A stretch of 64,000 nt of DNA from Mycobacterium adipatum (lineage in GTDB: Bacteria > Actinomycetota > Actinomycetes > Mycobacteriales > Mycobacteriaceae). Made by a program: the position numbers and the translations under genes. The notes beneath the pieces were generated by a model. It did not search any database. It saw only the letters and a list, made by a program, of their open reading frames with translations, and had not been told where the DNA came from. Positions 28,005 to 36,944 of the stretch are shown here, in pieces (positions within the stretch are counted from its first letter, which is position 1; every line of letters begins with the position of its first letter). Location: contig NZ_CP015596.1 of NCBI RefSeq assembly GCF_001644575.1, positions 3,038,001 through 3,102,000 of the forward strand. Direction: 5' to 3'.

Positions 28005-28895
28005 GTGGCCGAGGACAGACAAGGCAACAGCGACGATCGGCGACCTCGCCGGGCCGCGGGCGACAATCCGCGCGCCGGGGGGAACAGCGGACAACGTTCG
28101 AGCGCCGACGGCGCACAGCGTCCCGGTAGCGGAGGTTACGCGCGCCGCGGTGGACGGGACCGGCCGAAGCCGCCGTGGTCTTCGAGCCCGGACGGTCCAC
28201 GACGAGACTTTCGGGGCGGCAGTGAGAACATCACCACCGGCCCGCGCATCCCACCGGAGATCGAAGCCAAACAGCTCGCTCCCGATGTCCGCAGTGAACT
28301 GATCACCCTGGACAAGTCCACCGCCGACGTCGTGGCACGCCACCTGGTGGCGGCCGGAGAGCTCCTCGAAGAGGATCCCGCGGCCGCGCTGGAACACGCC
28401 CGTGCCGCGCGCGCCCGTTCGGGCCGGATCGCCGCCGTCCGCGAAGCCGTGGGCATCGCCGCGTACTACTGCGGTGACTGGGCACAGGCCCTCGCCGAGC
28501 TACGGGCCGCCCGCCGGATGGGCAGCAAGTCCGCGCTCCTTCCGTTGATCGCCGACTGCGAACGCGGTGTCGGACGCCCCGAACGAGCCGTCGAGTTGGC
28601 CCGCAGCGAAGAGGCCCTCCAGCTCACCGGCGACGATGCCGACGAGCTGCGCATCGTGGTGGCCGGCGCGCGATCCGATCTCGGACAGCACGAGCAGGCG
28701 CTGGCACTCCTCGCCCGCCCGCCGCTGGATGCGACTCGGCTCGGGACCACCAACGCCAGGCTGTTCTACGTCTACGCCGAGACACTGCTCGCGTTGGGCC
28801 GCACCGAAGACGCGGTGCAGGCCTTCCTCAACGCCGCCGCCGTCGACGTCGAAGGTGTGACCGACGCCGAAGAACGTCTCACCGAGCTGACCTGA
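28005..28895 (+). CDS. Tetratricopeptide-like repeat protein (Rv1691 type)
   Basis: A 296-residue protein. The first ~85 residues are highly charged and Arg/Gly-rich, probably disordered and perhaps RNA-binding. From residue ~95 helical TPR-like units follow (for example AALEHARAARARSGRIAAVREAVGIAAYYCGD and later QALALLARPP, EDAVQAFLNAA; described in parts). It corresponds to Rv1691, whose function is not settled. The GTG start at 28005 follows AGGAAGG. The HAD gene begins two bases after the stop, so it is the first gene of the operon running through recN. Confidence 0.85.
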   Translation: MAEDRQGNSDDRRPRRAAGDNPRAGGNSGQRSSADGAQRPGSGGYARRGGRDRPKPPWSSSPDGPRRDFRGGSENITTGPRIPPEIEAKQLAPDVRSELITLDKSTADVVARHLVAAGELLEEDPAAALEHARAARARSGRIAAVREAVGIAAYYCGDWAQALAELRAARRMGSKSALLPLIADCERGVGRPERAVELARSEEALQLTGDDADELRIVVAGARSDLGQHEQALALLARPPLDATRLGTTNARLFYVYAETLLALGRTEDAVQAFLNAAAVDVEGVTDAEERLTELT

Positions 28896-28896
28896 G

Positions 28897-29892
28897 GTGG
28901 CCACCCTGGCACAGGAGCATGACTGCCTGCTCCTGGATCTCGACGGCACCGTCTTTCGTGGCCACGAACCGACGACCGGCGCGGTGCAGAGCCTGGCGGC
29001 GCTGGACGCCCGCGCCCTCTACGTCACCAACAACGCGTCCCGGTCGGCCGCCGAGGTCGCCGGGCACCTCCAGGAACTCGGTTTCGCCGCCACCGCCGAC
29101 GATGTCGTCACCAGTGCCCAGAGCGCCGCGCGGCTGCTGGCCGGCCAATTGCCCGCCGGTGCCGCTGTGCTGATCGTCGGCACCGAATCGCTGGCCGCCG
29201 AAGTGGCGGCGGTGGGCCTCAAACCGGTCCGGACCTCCGAGGACAATCCCGCCGCGGTCGTGCAGGGCCATAATCCCGAGACGGCCTGGCCGATCCTGTC
29301 CGAGGCGGCGCTGGCCATCCGCTCCGGGGCCCTATGGGTCGCGGCCAATGTGGACCGCACCCTGCCCTCGGAACGTGGGCTGCTGCCCGGCAACGGATCG
29401 ATGGTCGCCGCGTTGCGGACCGCCACCGATGCCGAACCTCAGGTGGCCGGCAAACCGGCCCCGACCCTGATGAACGATGCCCTGGCCCGTGGCGATTTCG
29501 CCAACCCGTTGGTGATCGGCGACCGTCTGGACACCGATATCGAAGGGGCGAACGCCGCGGGGCTCCCCAGCCTCATGGTGCTCACCGGGGTGAACGACGC
29601 CGCCGACATGGTGTACGCGGCGCCGGGCAGCCGTCCGGGCTACGTGGCCGAGGATCTGCGCGCGCTGCACACCGACGCCGAGACCTTGCGGATCGCCGCG
29701 CACCCGGCCTGGCACACCGAGATCGCCGGATCGAGGCTTGTCGTGCGGGCAACCGGGGTCGACGCCGGTGATCCGTTGAGCATCGTCCGGGCGACCGCGC
29801 ATGCGGTGTGGGCGGCCGGTGCCGGTGTCACCGTTGCGGCAGGCGACGACACCGCGGCCGCCGCTCTGCAACGCTGGTCGTTGCCGAGCTGA
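28897..29892 (+). CDS. HAD-family phosphatase, probable glycerol-3-phosphate phosphatase
   Basis: A 331-residue NagD-type HAD hydrolase: motif I DLDGTVFRG, motif II TNNASRS, motif III lysine in GKPAP, and motif IV VIGDRLDTDIEGANAAG, with a C2 cap between II and III. The M. tuberculosis counterpart Rv1692 was shown to hydrolyse glycerol 3-phosphate and recycle glycerophospholipid parts. A ~75-residue tail after the HAD core is extra. The GTG start follows the previous stop by one base. Confidence 0.9.
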   Translation: MATLAQEHDCLLLDLDGTVFRGHEPTTGAVQSLAALDARALYVTNNASRSAAEVAGHLQELGFAATADDVVTSAQSAARLLAGQLPAGAAVLIVGTESLAAEVAAVGLKPVRTSEDNPAAVVQGHNPETAWPILSEAALAIRSGALWVAANVDRTLPSERGLLPGNGSMVAALRTATDAEPQVAGKPAPTLMNDALARGDFANPLVIGDRLDTDIEGANAAGLPSLMVLTGVNDAADMVYAAPGSRPGYVAEDLRALHTDAETLRIAAHPAWHTEIAGSRLVVRATGVDAGDPLSIVRATAHAVWAAGAGVTVAAGDDTAAAALQRWSLPS

Positions 29893-29918
29893 CCGCATCG
29901 GCTAGCGTGATCAGCGAT

Positions 29919-30110
29919 ATGAGTACCGACCCTGAGCAGATCCGCACCCAGATCGCGGCCCTGCTGGCAGACCTGCCGGATATCGAATCCGGCGGGCTTG
30001 AGGACGCCGAGATCGACGCCGTCGCAGCGCGCCTGGAAGAGGCGCACGATCTGCTGGTGCGCGCACTGGAGTCGGTGGAGGGCCGGGGCGACGCGATCCG
30101 GGGGCAGTGA
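29919..30110 (+). CDS. Small conserved protein (Rv1693 type)
   Basis: A 63-residue acidic, helical protein (MSTDPEQIRTQIAALLADL at the start, then EEAHDLLVRALESVE). It has no known domain. Its place between the HAD phosphatase and tlyA is the same as that of Rv1693. The ATG at 29919 was preferred to the longer open frame from 29808, which lies inside the HAD gene. A TAGCGT box at 29903-29908 may give an additional internal start of transcription with a very short leader. Confidence 0.8.
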   Translation: MSTDPEQIRTQIAALLADLPDIESGGLEDAEIDAVAARLEEAHDLLVRALESVEGRGDAIRGQ

Positions 30111-30128
30111 CTCGAAGATGACGACCCG

Positions 30129-30935
30129 ATGACGCGACGAGCGCGGGTGGACGCCGAACTGGTGCGGCGCGGGCTGGCCCGGTCACGGCAGCAGGCCGCC
30201 GAACTGATCGGCGCCGGCCGGGTCCGCATCGATGGGATGCCGGCGGCCAAACCCGCCACCGCGGTCTCGATGGATGCCAAACTCACGGTCGCCGCCGACG
30301 AACGCACCTGGGTTTCGCGTGGGGCGCACAAACTGATCGGAGCGCTCGACGCTTTCGGGGTGCCGGTGCAAGGCCGCCGCTGCCTGGACGCGGGCGCATC
30401 GACCGGGGGTTTCACCGAGGTCCTGCTCGATCGTGGCGCTGCCGAGATCGTCGCCGCCGACGTCGGGTACGGACAACTCGCCTGGTCGCTGCGCTCCGAC
30501 GAGCGGGTCCACGTACTGGAACGCACAAATGTCCGGACCCTCACCCCGGAGGCGATCGGCGGCCCGGTCGATCTGGTGGTCGCCGACCTGTCCTTCATCT
30601 CGCTGGCGACGGTGCTGCCCGCGCTGACCGCATGCTGTCGCCGGGACGCCGACATCGTCCCGATGGTGAAACCCCAGTTCGAGGTCGGCAAGGACCGGGT
30701 CGGCGCCGGTGGCGTGGTTTCGGACCCCGCCCTGCGCGCCGAGGCAGTGCTCGCCGTCGCCCGCCGGGCCGCCGAACTGCACTGGAACACCGTCGCCGTC
30801 ACGGCCAGCCCGCTACCCGGTCCGTCCGGCAATGTGGAGTTCTTCCTGCGATTCCGGGCGGAAACCGATGAGCCGCTGGTCGGCGAGGACCTCGAACGTG
30901 CCGTTGCTCGTGCGATTGACGAAGGGCCGCAATGA
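30129..30935 (+). CDS. tlyA: 16S/23S rRNA (cytidine-2'-O)-methyltransferase TlyA
   Basis: TlyA methylates the 2'-OH of C1409 in 16S and C1920 in 23S rRNA; loss of it gives capreomycin and viomycin resistance in mycobacteria. Residues 1-60 form an S4 RNA-binding domain ([17 protein letters not shown]), followed by a Rossmann SAM-binding domain with [14 protein letters not shown]. At 268 residues it has the same length as M. tuberculosis TlyA. Both target cytidines are present in the rRNA operon just upstream (23832 and 26539). The stop overlaps the nadK start (ATGA). Confidence 0.96.
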   Translation: MTRRARVDAELVRRGLARSRQQAAELIGAGRVRIDGMPAAKPATAVSMDAKLTVAADERTWVSRGAHKLIGALDAFGVPVQGRRCLDAGASTGGFTEVLLDRGAAEIVAADVGYGQLAWSLRSDERVHVLERTNVRTLTPEAIGGPVDLVVADLSFISLATVLPALTACCRRDADIVPMVKPQFEVGKDRVGAGGVVSDPALRAEAVLAVARRAAELHWNTVAVTASPLPGPSGNVEFFLRFRAETDEPLVGEDLERAVARAIDEGPQ

Positions 30936-31870
30936 CTTCCCAGGGATCCAGCAAGCAGCGATCCGTCCTGTTGGTCGTCCACACCGGCCGCGCGGAGGCC
31001 ACCGAGACCGCCCGGCGCGTCGAGAAGGTGCTCGGCGACCACGATATCGGGCTGCGGGTGTTGACGGCCGAGGCGGTCGACCGCGGCTCGCTGCATCTGG
31101 CGCCGGATGAGATGCGGGCGCTGGGCGTGGACATCGCGGTCGTCGACGCCGACGAACATGCCGCCGAGGGGTGCGAGCTGGTGCTCGCGCTCGGCGGGGA
31201 CGGGACGTTTCTGCGTGCCGCCGAACTCGCCCGCAATGCCGAGATCCCGGTTCTGGGACTCAATCTCGGGCGTATCGGCTTCCTGGCCGAAGCCGAGGCC
31301 GATGCGCTCGACGACGTCCTGGATCATGTCATCGCCCGCGACTACCGCATCGAGAAGCGCATGACTCTCGACATCGTGGTGCGCGCCGGCGGGGCGGTGC
31401 TCGATCACGGCTGGGCGCTCAACGAGGCCAGCCTGGAGAAAGGTCCACGGCTCGGGGTGCTCGGTGTGGTGCTCGAGGTCGACGGCCGACCGGTGTCGTC
31501 CTTCGGCTGCGACGGTGTGCTCGTCTCGACACCCACCGGCTCGACGGCCTACGCGTTCTCGGCGGGCGGTCCGATCCTGTGGCCGGACCTGGAAGCGATC
31601 CTGGTGGTGCCCAACAACGCCCACGCGCTGTTCGCCCGGCCGATGGTCACCAGCCCGGATGCGTCCATCGCGATCGAGATCGAGGCCGGCGGCAACGACG
31701 CGGTGGCCTTCTGCGACGGCCGACGCAAGATGGCCGTGCCGGCCGGGGCGCGCCTGGAAGTGACCCGCTGCGAGACATCACTGAAGTGGGTGCGCCTGGA
31801 CAGTGCGCCGTTCACCGACCGGCTGGTGCGCAAGTTCCGGCTGCCCGTCACCGGATGGCGCGGCCAATAG
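30932..31870 (+). CDS. nadK: NAD kinase
   Basis: NAD kinase makes NADP from NAD and ATP or polyphosphate. The hallmark GGDGTF motif is at about residue 85, [10 protein letters not shown] follows, and the [16 protein letters not shown] block for NAD binding is near residue 195. Length is 312, close to M. tuberculosis PpnK (Rv1695). It overlaps tlyA by four bases and its TAG stop shares one base with the recN GTG, so the three genes are tightly coupled. Confidence 0.97.
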   Translation: MTSQGSSKQRSVLLVVHTGRAEATETARRVEKVLGDHDIGLRVLTAEAVDRGSLHLAPDEMRALGVDIAVVDADEHAAEGCELVLALGGDGTFLRAAELARNAEIPVLGLNLGRIGFLAEAEADALDDVLDHVIARDYRIEKRMTLDIVVRAGGAVLDHGWALNEASLEKGPRLGVLGVVLEVDGRPVSSFGCDGVLVSTPTGSTAYAFSAGGPILWPDLEAILVVPNNAHALFARPMVTSPDASIAIEIEAGGNDAVAFCDGRRKMAVPAGARLEVTRCETSLKWVRLDSAPFTDRLVRKFRLPVTGWRGQ

Positions 31871-33630
31871 TGCTCTCCGAGATACGCATCGAGTCCCTGG
31901 GGGCCATCAGCTCGGCAACGGCCGAGTTCGATCGTGGCCTGACCGTCCTGACCGGTGAGACCGGTGCCGGAAAGACGATGGTGGTGACAGGTCTGCATCT
32001 CCTCGGCGGTGCGCGCGCCGAGGCCAGCAAGGTGCGCACCGGCGCCGATCGGGCTGTGGTGGAAGGTCGTTTCGTCACCACCGATCTCGGTGACGATGTC
32101 ACCGGGCGCATCGACGAGATTCTGGACTCGTCCGGTGCCGAGCGCGATGACGACGACAGTGTCATCGCGGCGCGGTCGGTGAGCCGGGACGGCCCGTCGC
32201 GCGCCTACCTCGGCGGCCGCAGTGTGCCGGCCAAGTCGCTGAGCGGATTCACCAACGAGCTGCTGGCTCTGCACGGGCAGAACGATCAGCTGCGGTTGAT
32301 GCGCCCGGACGAGCAGCGCGCCGCCCTGGACCGCTATGCCGATGTCAGCGCGCCGCTGCGCAAATACCGGACCTTGCGCGCGGAGTGGCTCGCGGCCCGC
32401 CGCGATCTCATCGACCGCACCCAGCGCGCGCGGGAACTCGCGTTGGAGGCGGACCGGCTGACCTTCGGGCTCAACGAGATCGATGGGGTCGACCCGGCAC
32501 CGGGTGAGGACGATGCCCTGGTCGCCGATATCCGTCGGCTCTCCGAACTGGACGCGTTGCGGGAGGCCGCAGCGGTGGCGCGGGCCGCGCTGGCGGGACT
32601 GCCCGAGGACGTCGGCACCGACGAAGGGTCCGCGGCGACCAACGTCGCGTCGGCCAGGGCCGCCCTGCAGGGCACCGATGACAACGCGTTGCAGGTGTTG
32701 GGGGAGCGGTTGGCCGAGGCGGTCGCCGTCATCACCGACGTGGCAGCCGAACTCGGCGCCTTCCTGTCCGAACTGCCCAGCGATGCAAGCACGTTGGAGG
32801 CAAAGCTGGCCCGGCAAGGTGAGCTGCGCGGGTTGACCCGCAAGTACGGCGCCGACATCGACGCCGTGTTGGCCTGGGCGAGGGAATCCCGCGAGCGGCT
32901 CGCACAGCTCGATGTCTCCGAAGAGGCACTGACAGGTCTGCAGCAGCGCGTCGACGAGTTGCAGGCCCGGGTGGTGGCCGCGGCCGCCGATCTCACCAAG
33001 GCACGCACCAAGGGCGCCAAGGGGTTGTCCAAGGCGGTCACCGCCGAGCTGTCCGGGCTGGCGATGGCGGGGGCCGATTTCGGTATCACCGTGACGCCGC
33101 TGGTGGCCCGTGCCGATGATTCTGCGCCGATCACGCTGGCCGGCGGAGTGTCCGCACACGCCGGACATCACGGGGTCGACGCGGTCGAGTTCGGGTTCGC
33201 CGCGCACCGCGGCACCGAACTGCTGCCGTTGGCCAAGAGTGCGTCCGGCGGTGAGCTGTCCCGCGTGATGCTCGCACTGGAAGTCGTGCTGGTGGCCTCG
33301 CGCGCCGATTCCATGGGCACCACGATGGTGTTCGACGAGGTCGACGCCGGTGTCGGCGGACGAGCGGCGGTGCAGATCGGTCGTCGGCTGGCCCGACTGG
33401 CGCGTACCCACCAGGTCATCGTCGTCACGCATCTGCCGCAGGTGGCCGCGTATGCCGACACCCATCTGGTGGTCGAGAGCGGCCCGAAGTCCAGTCGTGT
33501 CGTGCGCCTGCAGGACGAGGACAGAGTGGCCGAACTGGCCCGGATGTTGGCGGGGCTCGGCGACACCGACAGCGGCCGGGCGCATGCGCGCGAGCTGTGG
33601 GAGTCCGCCCAGCGCGACCGCACCGACTAG
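31870..33630 (+). CDS. recN: DNA repair protein RecN
   Basis: RecN is an SMC-like ATPase that holds DNA ends during double-strand-break repair. Walker A GETGAGKT is near residue 35; a long coiled-coil middle follows; the C-terminal head has the signature SGGELSRVMLALE and Walker B VFDEVDAGVGGRAA. The start [11 protein letters not shown] (GTG 31870) matches the N-terminus of M. tuberculosis RecN; an in-frame ATG at 31855 is the other choice. Length 586 is normal. It is the last gene of the operon and meets the next gene tail to tail with no gap. Confidence 0.96.
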   Translation: MLSEIRIESLGAISSATAEFDRGLTVLTGETGAGKTMVVTGLHLLGGARAEASKVRTGADRAVVEGRFVTTDLGDDVTGRIDEILDSSGAERDDDDSVIAARSVSRDGPSRAYLGGRSVPAKSLSGFTNELLALHGQNDQLRLMRPDEQRAALDRYADVSAPLRKYRTLRAEWLAARRDLIDRTQRARELALEADRLTFGLNEIDGVDPAPGEDDALVADIRRLSELDALREAAAVARAALAGLPEDVGTDEGSAATNVASARAALQGTDDNALQVLGERLAEAVAVITDVAAELGAFLSELPSDASTLEAKLARQGELRGLTRKYGADIDAVLAWARESRERLAQLDVSEEALTGLQQRVDELQARVVAAAADLTKARTKGAKGLSKAVTAELSGLAMAGADFGITVTPLVARADDSAPITLAGGVSAHAGHHGVDAVEFGFAAHRGTELLPLAKSASGGELSRVMLALEVVLVASRADSMGTTMVFDEVDAGVGGRAAVQIGRRLARLARTHQVIVVTHLPQVAAYADTHLVVESGPKSSRVVRLQDEDRVAELARMLAGLGDTDSGRAHARELWESAQRDRTD

Positions 33631-34527
33631 TCAGTCCGGGTTGGCCGGGGACAGTTCGGCCTCACTCCAGCGCAGCGGGCTCACACCGGACAGTTCGACG
33701 AGCTCTTCGATGGTGAACGCGACCGAGCACTGGGCGTGCGTGCTGCGTTCCCAGAGGATCTCGGCGCTGCCGGTGAGCTGCAGGGTGATACCGGTATCCC
33801 AGTCCGGGATCAGCAGCCCGGCCCGAGGGTTGACGCTGATATTTCCCAGCGTCATGAACATCGAGTTGCCCCGGTAATCGGGCCAGCGCAGTCTGTTCGG
33901 CGAAAGCACTTGCAAGAAACCCGGATTGCCGCCGCGGTGGGAGGCATCGGCGTTGCCCGCGGCGTCGGTGGACCCGATGAAGAACGTGTCGGCGGCCGAG
34001 ACGATCCGCGTCATCCGCGCATCCAGCGACGGCGCATGGCGCACCGCACGCGCACCGGAGGAACCCGCGGCCCCCGTGACATGCCTGCGGGAAATGTACT
34101 TCGGGCAATTCGAGTAGACCTGGTCGGGCCGGATCAGCAGGCCTGCACCGGTCGGGGTGGCGACGCCGTTGACCCGCATGCGGCGCCGCGTCTGCGGCTG
34201 GATGGCGATCATGCCGACATGCCGGGGTTGCGCGGTCACCACCTCGCGCAGCGGGTCGCCGGTGACCGGCAGCGCGTCGATGACGATCTGCTCGGCATCC
34301 TCGGAGTCGGTGGCCACGTGCATGAAGCCGGGCGGACCGGTCACCAGACTGGCCCAGACGTGTCCGGAGTCATCGGCACCGGACAGCACGACCATCGGCT
34401 GGCCGGCCAGGAAATCTGCTGCGGCGTCCGGGATCTCGGCTCGGACCATGCGGCTCAGGCGCGCGGCGAGGTCGCTCTGGCCCAGCTGCCGCTGCACGGC
34501 CAGCTCACCCGGGTGGTAGACGGTCAC
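33631..34527 (-). CDS. Pyridoxamine 5'-phosphate oxidase-like flavin-binding protein
   Basis: A 298-residue protein with a split-barrel FMN-binding fold of the PNPOx-related type; the region DYRGNSMFMTLGNISVNPRAGLLIPDW (residues ~215-240, quoted in part) is the usual flavin/phosphate part. Such proteins in actinobacteria use FMN, F420 or heme, and the cofactor is not clear here. The GTG start lies 9 bases after the VOC gene stop, so both are likely one transcript, under the divergent CGNR regulator. The substrate is unknown. Confidence 0.8.
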   Translation of the reverse strand: MTVYHPGELAVQRQLGQSDLAARLSRMVRAEIPDAAADFLAGQPMVVLSGADDSGHVWASLVTGPPGFMHVATDSEDAEQIVIDALPVTGDPLREVVTAQPRHVGMIAIQPQTRRRMRVNGVATPTGAGLLIRPDQVYSNCPKYISRRHVTGAAGSSGARAVRHAPSLDARMTRIVSAADTFFIGSTDAAGNADASHRGGNPGFLQVLSPNRLRWPDYRGNSMFMTLGNISVNPRAGLLIPDWDTGITLQLTGSAEILWERSTHAQCSVAFTIEELVELSGVSPLRWSEAELSPANPD

Positions 34528-34536
34528 GGCGCGCCC

Positions 34537-34998
34537 TCAGAAGAATCCGCAGGTCGGGCTCTCGCCGTTGGGCGCGGGCGCGGCCTCCGCGCCACTGGGC
34601 GCGTAGACCTCCAGTCGGATGCCGTCCGGGTCGGTGAAGAAGATGCCACCCGAGGATGTGCCCTCGCCGTGGGCCACCACACCGTCGTGGGCGAACCGCA
34701 CTCCGAGTTCGTCGAGTACCGACTGAACCGCCCGCACCTGCTCGATGGTGTCGACCCGGAACGCCAGGTGATGCAGACCGGGTGTCCGGCCGGAGAACTC
34801 GCCATCGCTCTGCTGCCACAACGTCAGGCGCAGGTCGCCGTCGACGCCGAGGAAGGCGAACCGGCGGTCGCCCGTGTCGCTGATCCCGAGCTGCTCGAAA
34901 CCGAGCGCGCTCCGATAGAAGTCGACCGAGCGGGTGAGGTCGGTGACATTGAGCCCGACATGGCCGGGTGCGAGCTGCGGGGCGGTGGGTGTACTCAT
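34537..34998 (-). CDS. VOC/glyoxalase-family protein
   Basis: A 153-residue vicinal-oxygen-chelate protein with the two beta-alpha-beta-beta-beta units: GHVGLNVTDLTRSVDFYRSALG at the start and HHLAFRVDTIEQVRAV / FFTDPDGIRLEVYAP in the second half (given in parts). His residues and the late Glu (LEVYAP) can bind a metal. The ATG at 34998 is preceded by GGAGG with a 6-base space; a TTG at 35004 would touch the Shine-Dalgarno and was rejected. It begins the two-gene unit with the PNPOx-like gene. Confidence 0.85.
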   Translation of the reverse strand: MSTPTAPQLAPGHVGLNVTDLTRSVDFYRSALGFEQLGISDTGDRRFAFLGVDGDLRLTLWQQSDGEFSGRTPGLHHLAFRVDTIEQVRAVQSVLDELGVRFAHDGVVAHGEGTSSGGIFFTDPDGIRLEVYAPSGAEAAPAPNGESPTCGFF

Positions 34999-35012
34999 TC
35001 TCAACCTCCATA

Positions 35013-35040
35013 TAACCGATGAAATACAATTCAGAGGTTA
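35013..35040. promoter_or_regulatory. 28-bp dyad operator between VOC and CGNR genes
   Basis: A nested dyad with a single centre at 35026.5: TAACC-N2-TGAA-N6-TTCA-N2-GGTTA. Both the outer (35013-35017/35036-35040) and inner (35020-35023/35030-35033) half-sites are perfect, and the two spacers are both GA. It lies 15 bp upstream of the VOC start and overlaps that gene's probable -10 (TTATAT read on the minus strand). Two further GGTTA half-sites occur at 35084-35088 and 35092-35096 near the regulator's start. The CGNR protein encoded next door is the likely binder. Confidence 0.7.
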
Positions 35041-35105
35041 GAACTGTGCGCCGTCGGTGTCAACCATCTAAGGCGGTTTCAGTGGTTAGCAGGTTACGCT
35101 TGGGT

Positions 35106-35627
35106 ATGCGTGATCCGCGCCCACACCTCGGGGAACCGCTTGCGTTGGATCTGTTGAACACCGTGTGGATGTCCCCGGGCGGACTACGAGACCTGCTGAC
35201 CGATGTGGCCGGCCTGCGGTGCTGGCTGGTGACCAACGGCCTCGATGAACGCTGCCCGGCCGACGAGAAAACGCGCGTCGCGCTGGTGCGGACCCGCGAT
35301 GCCGTGCTGCGCGCGGTGTCCGCCGGTGAGATCGACGAGCTGAACGCGGTGCTCGAACACGGGCGGGTTCGTCGCACCCTGGCCGTTACCGGGCCGCACG
35401 ACGAGGCGGATGTGGCGCATCCCGAGTGGCTACCCGGTTGGCTGGCGGCCAACGATCTGCTGCGACTGCTGGGAATGGCGCCGGATCGGATCAAGCAGTG
35501 CGCGCACGAGCATTGCGTGCTGTGGTTCTACGACACGTCCAAGAACGGCACCCGGCGCTGGCATTCGATGACCGCGTGCGGCAATCGGGCCAAGGCGGCC
35601 CGGCACTACGCCGCGAAGCGGGATTGA
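35106..35627 (+). CDS. CGNR zinc-finger (ABATE-type) regulator
   Basis: A 173-residue protein: an N-terminal ABATE-type ligand domain (GEPLALDLLNTVW near the start) and a C-terminal CGNR zinc finger with two Cys in CAHEHC and the family motif ACGNRAKAARHYAAKR. Proteins of this type are taken to be DNA-binding regulators. The ATG at 35106 gives the usual N-terminus; the frame is open back to 35019, through the operator. A TACGCT box five bases before the ATG suggests a leaderless or near-leaderless transcript. It is divergent from the VOC/PNPOx pair. Confidence 0.88.
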   Translation: MRDPRPHLGEPLALDLLNTVWMSPGGLRDLLTDVAGLRCWLVTNGLDERCPADEKTRVALVRTRDAVLRAVSAGEIDELNAVLEHGRVRRTLAVTGPHDEADVAHPEWLPGWLAANDLLRLLGMAPDRIKQCAHEHCVLWFYDTSKNGTRRWHSMTACGNRAKAARHYAAKRD

Positions 35628-35727
35628 GATCGTGTTGGTGTTGCAGATGTGACAAAAGAAAACTTGTGAGGCTGGTGTTACGGCGCGCCTCCACCTCAAC
35701 TTGAGGGTTGGCGGCCAGAATCGCCGC

Positions 35728-36912
35728 ATGAAGATGTCAGCGTTGCTATCGCGTAATGCCAGCTCAAAGCCGGGCGTAATCGGTACCGCCCGCGTTGACC
35801 GGGACATCGATCGACTGCTCCGCCGCATCGGGCCCGGCGATATCGTCGTCCTCGATGCTCAGGACCTCGACCGCATCACCGCCGACGCCCTGGTGGAGGC
35901 CGAGGTGGCCGGCGTCGTCAACGCCTCGCCGTCCATCTCCGGGCGCTACCCCAACCTCGGCCCGGAGGTTCTGGTCGCCAACGGCATCGTCCTCATCGAT
36001 GAGGCCGGCCCCGAGATCTTCAAGAAGATCAAGGACGGCGCTCGCATCCGGCTCAACAACGGAGGCGTCTATGCCGGCGACCGCCGCATCGGTCTGGGCA
36101 CCGAACGCACCGATCTGGAGATCCACGAGCTCATGGTGGAAGCCAAGAGCGGGCTCGTCGCGCACCTGGAGGCCTTCGCCGGCAACACCATCGAGTTCAT
36201 CCGCAGCGAGAGCCCGCTGCTCATCGACGGCATGGGGATCCCCGATATCGACGTCGACATGGACCGCAGGCACGTCGTGGTGGTGGCCGAAGGGCCGGCC
36301 GCGGCCGACGACCTGAAGGCGCTCAAGCCGTTCATCAAGGAGTATCAGCCCGTGCTGGTCGGTGTGGGCGCCGGAGCCGATCTGCTGCGTAAGGCCGGCT
36401 ATCGGCCGGCGCTCATCGTCGGTGATCCCAGCACCATCAGCACCGACGCACTGCGCTGCGGCGCGCAGGTCGTGCTGCCCGCCGACGCCGACGGTCACGC
36501 CCCGGGCCTGGAACGCATCCAGGATCTCGGGGTGGGCGCGATGACCTTCCCGGCCGCGGGATCGGCCGCCGACCTGGCCCTGCTGCTGTGCCATCACCAC
36601 GGCGCATCACTGATCGTCACCGCGGGCCACAGTGCCACCATCGAAGAGTTCTTCGACCGCTCGCGTCAGCAGAGCAATCCCTCGACGTTCCTGACCAGGC
36701 TCAAGGTCGGCGAGAAGCTCGTCGACGCCAAGGCCGTCGCCACGCTCTACCGCAGCCGGGTTTCGGCAGGGGCAATCGCCCTGCTGGTACTGGCGATGTT
36801 GGTCGCGGTGATCGTCGCGCTCTGGGTGACCCGGGTCGACGCGACCGTGATCGACTGGGTCGTCGAGTACTGGAACCGCTTCCTGCTCTGGGCGCAGGGC
36901 TTGGTCTCCTAG
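35728..36912 (+). CDS. steA: Cell-division/septal-growth protein SteA
   Basis: A 394-residue protein with a large cytoplasmic domain distantly related to thiamin pyrophosphokinase (motif ALIVGDPSTIS near residue 230) and one C-terminal transmembrane helix (AIALLVLAMLVAVIVALWV). It corresponds to Rv1697. In corynebacteria SteA and its membrane partner SteB control the peptidoglycan hydrolase RipA at the septum. The ATG at 35728 was chosen; 35734 is also possible. mctB/steB follows after 32 bases. Confidence 0.88.
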   Translation: MKMSALLSRNASSKPGVIGTARVDRDIDRLLRRIGPGDIVVLDAQDLDRITADALVEAEVAGVVNASPSISGRYPNLGPEVLVANGIVLIDEAGPEIFKKIKDGARIRLNNGGVYAGDRRIGLGTERTDLEIHELMVEAKSGLVAHLEAFAGNTIEFIRSESPLLIDGMGIPDIDVDMDRRHVVVVAEGPAAADDLKALKPFIKEYQPVLVGVGAGADLLRKAGYRPALIVGDPSTISTDALRCGAQVVLPADADGHAPGLERIQDLGVGAMTFPAAGSAADLALLLCHHHGASLIVTAGHSATIEEFFDRSRQQSNPSTFLTRLKVGEKLVDAKAVATLYRSRVSAGAIALLVLAMLVAVIVALWVTRVDATVIDWVVEYWNRFLLWAQGLVS

Positions 36913-36944
36913 CTTCCTGCTCAACGTCTCGGAGAGGCTCTGAC

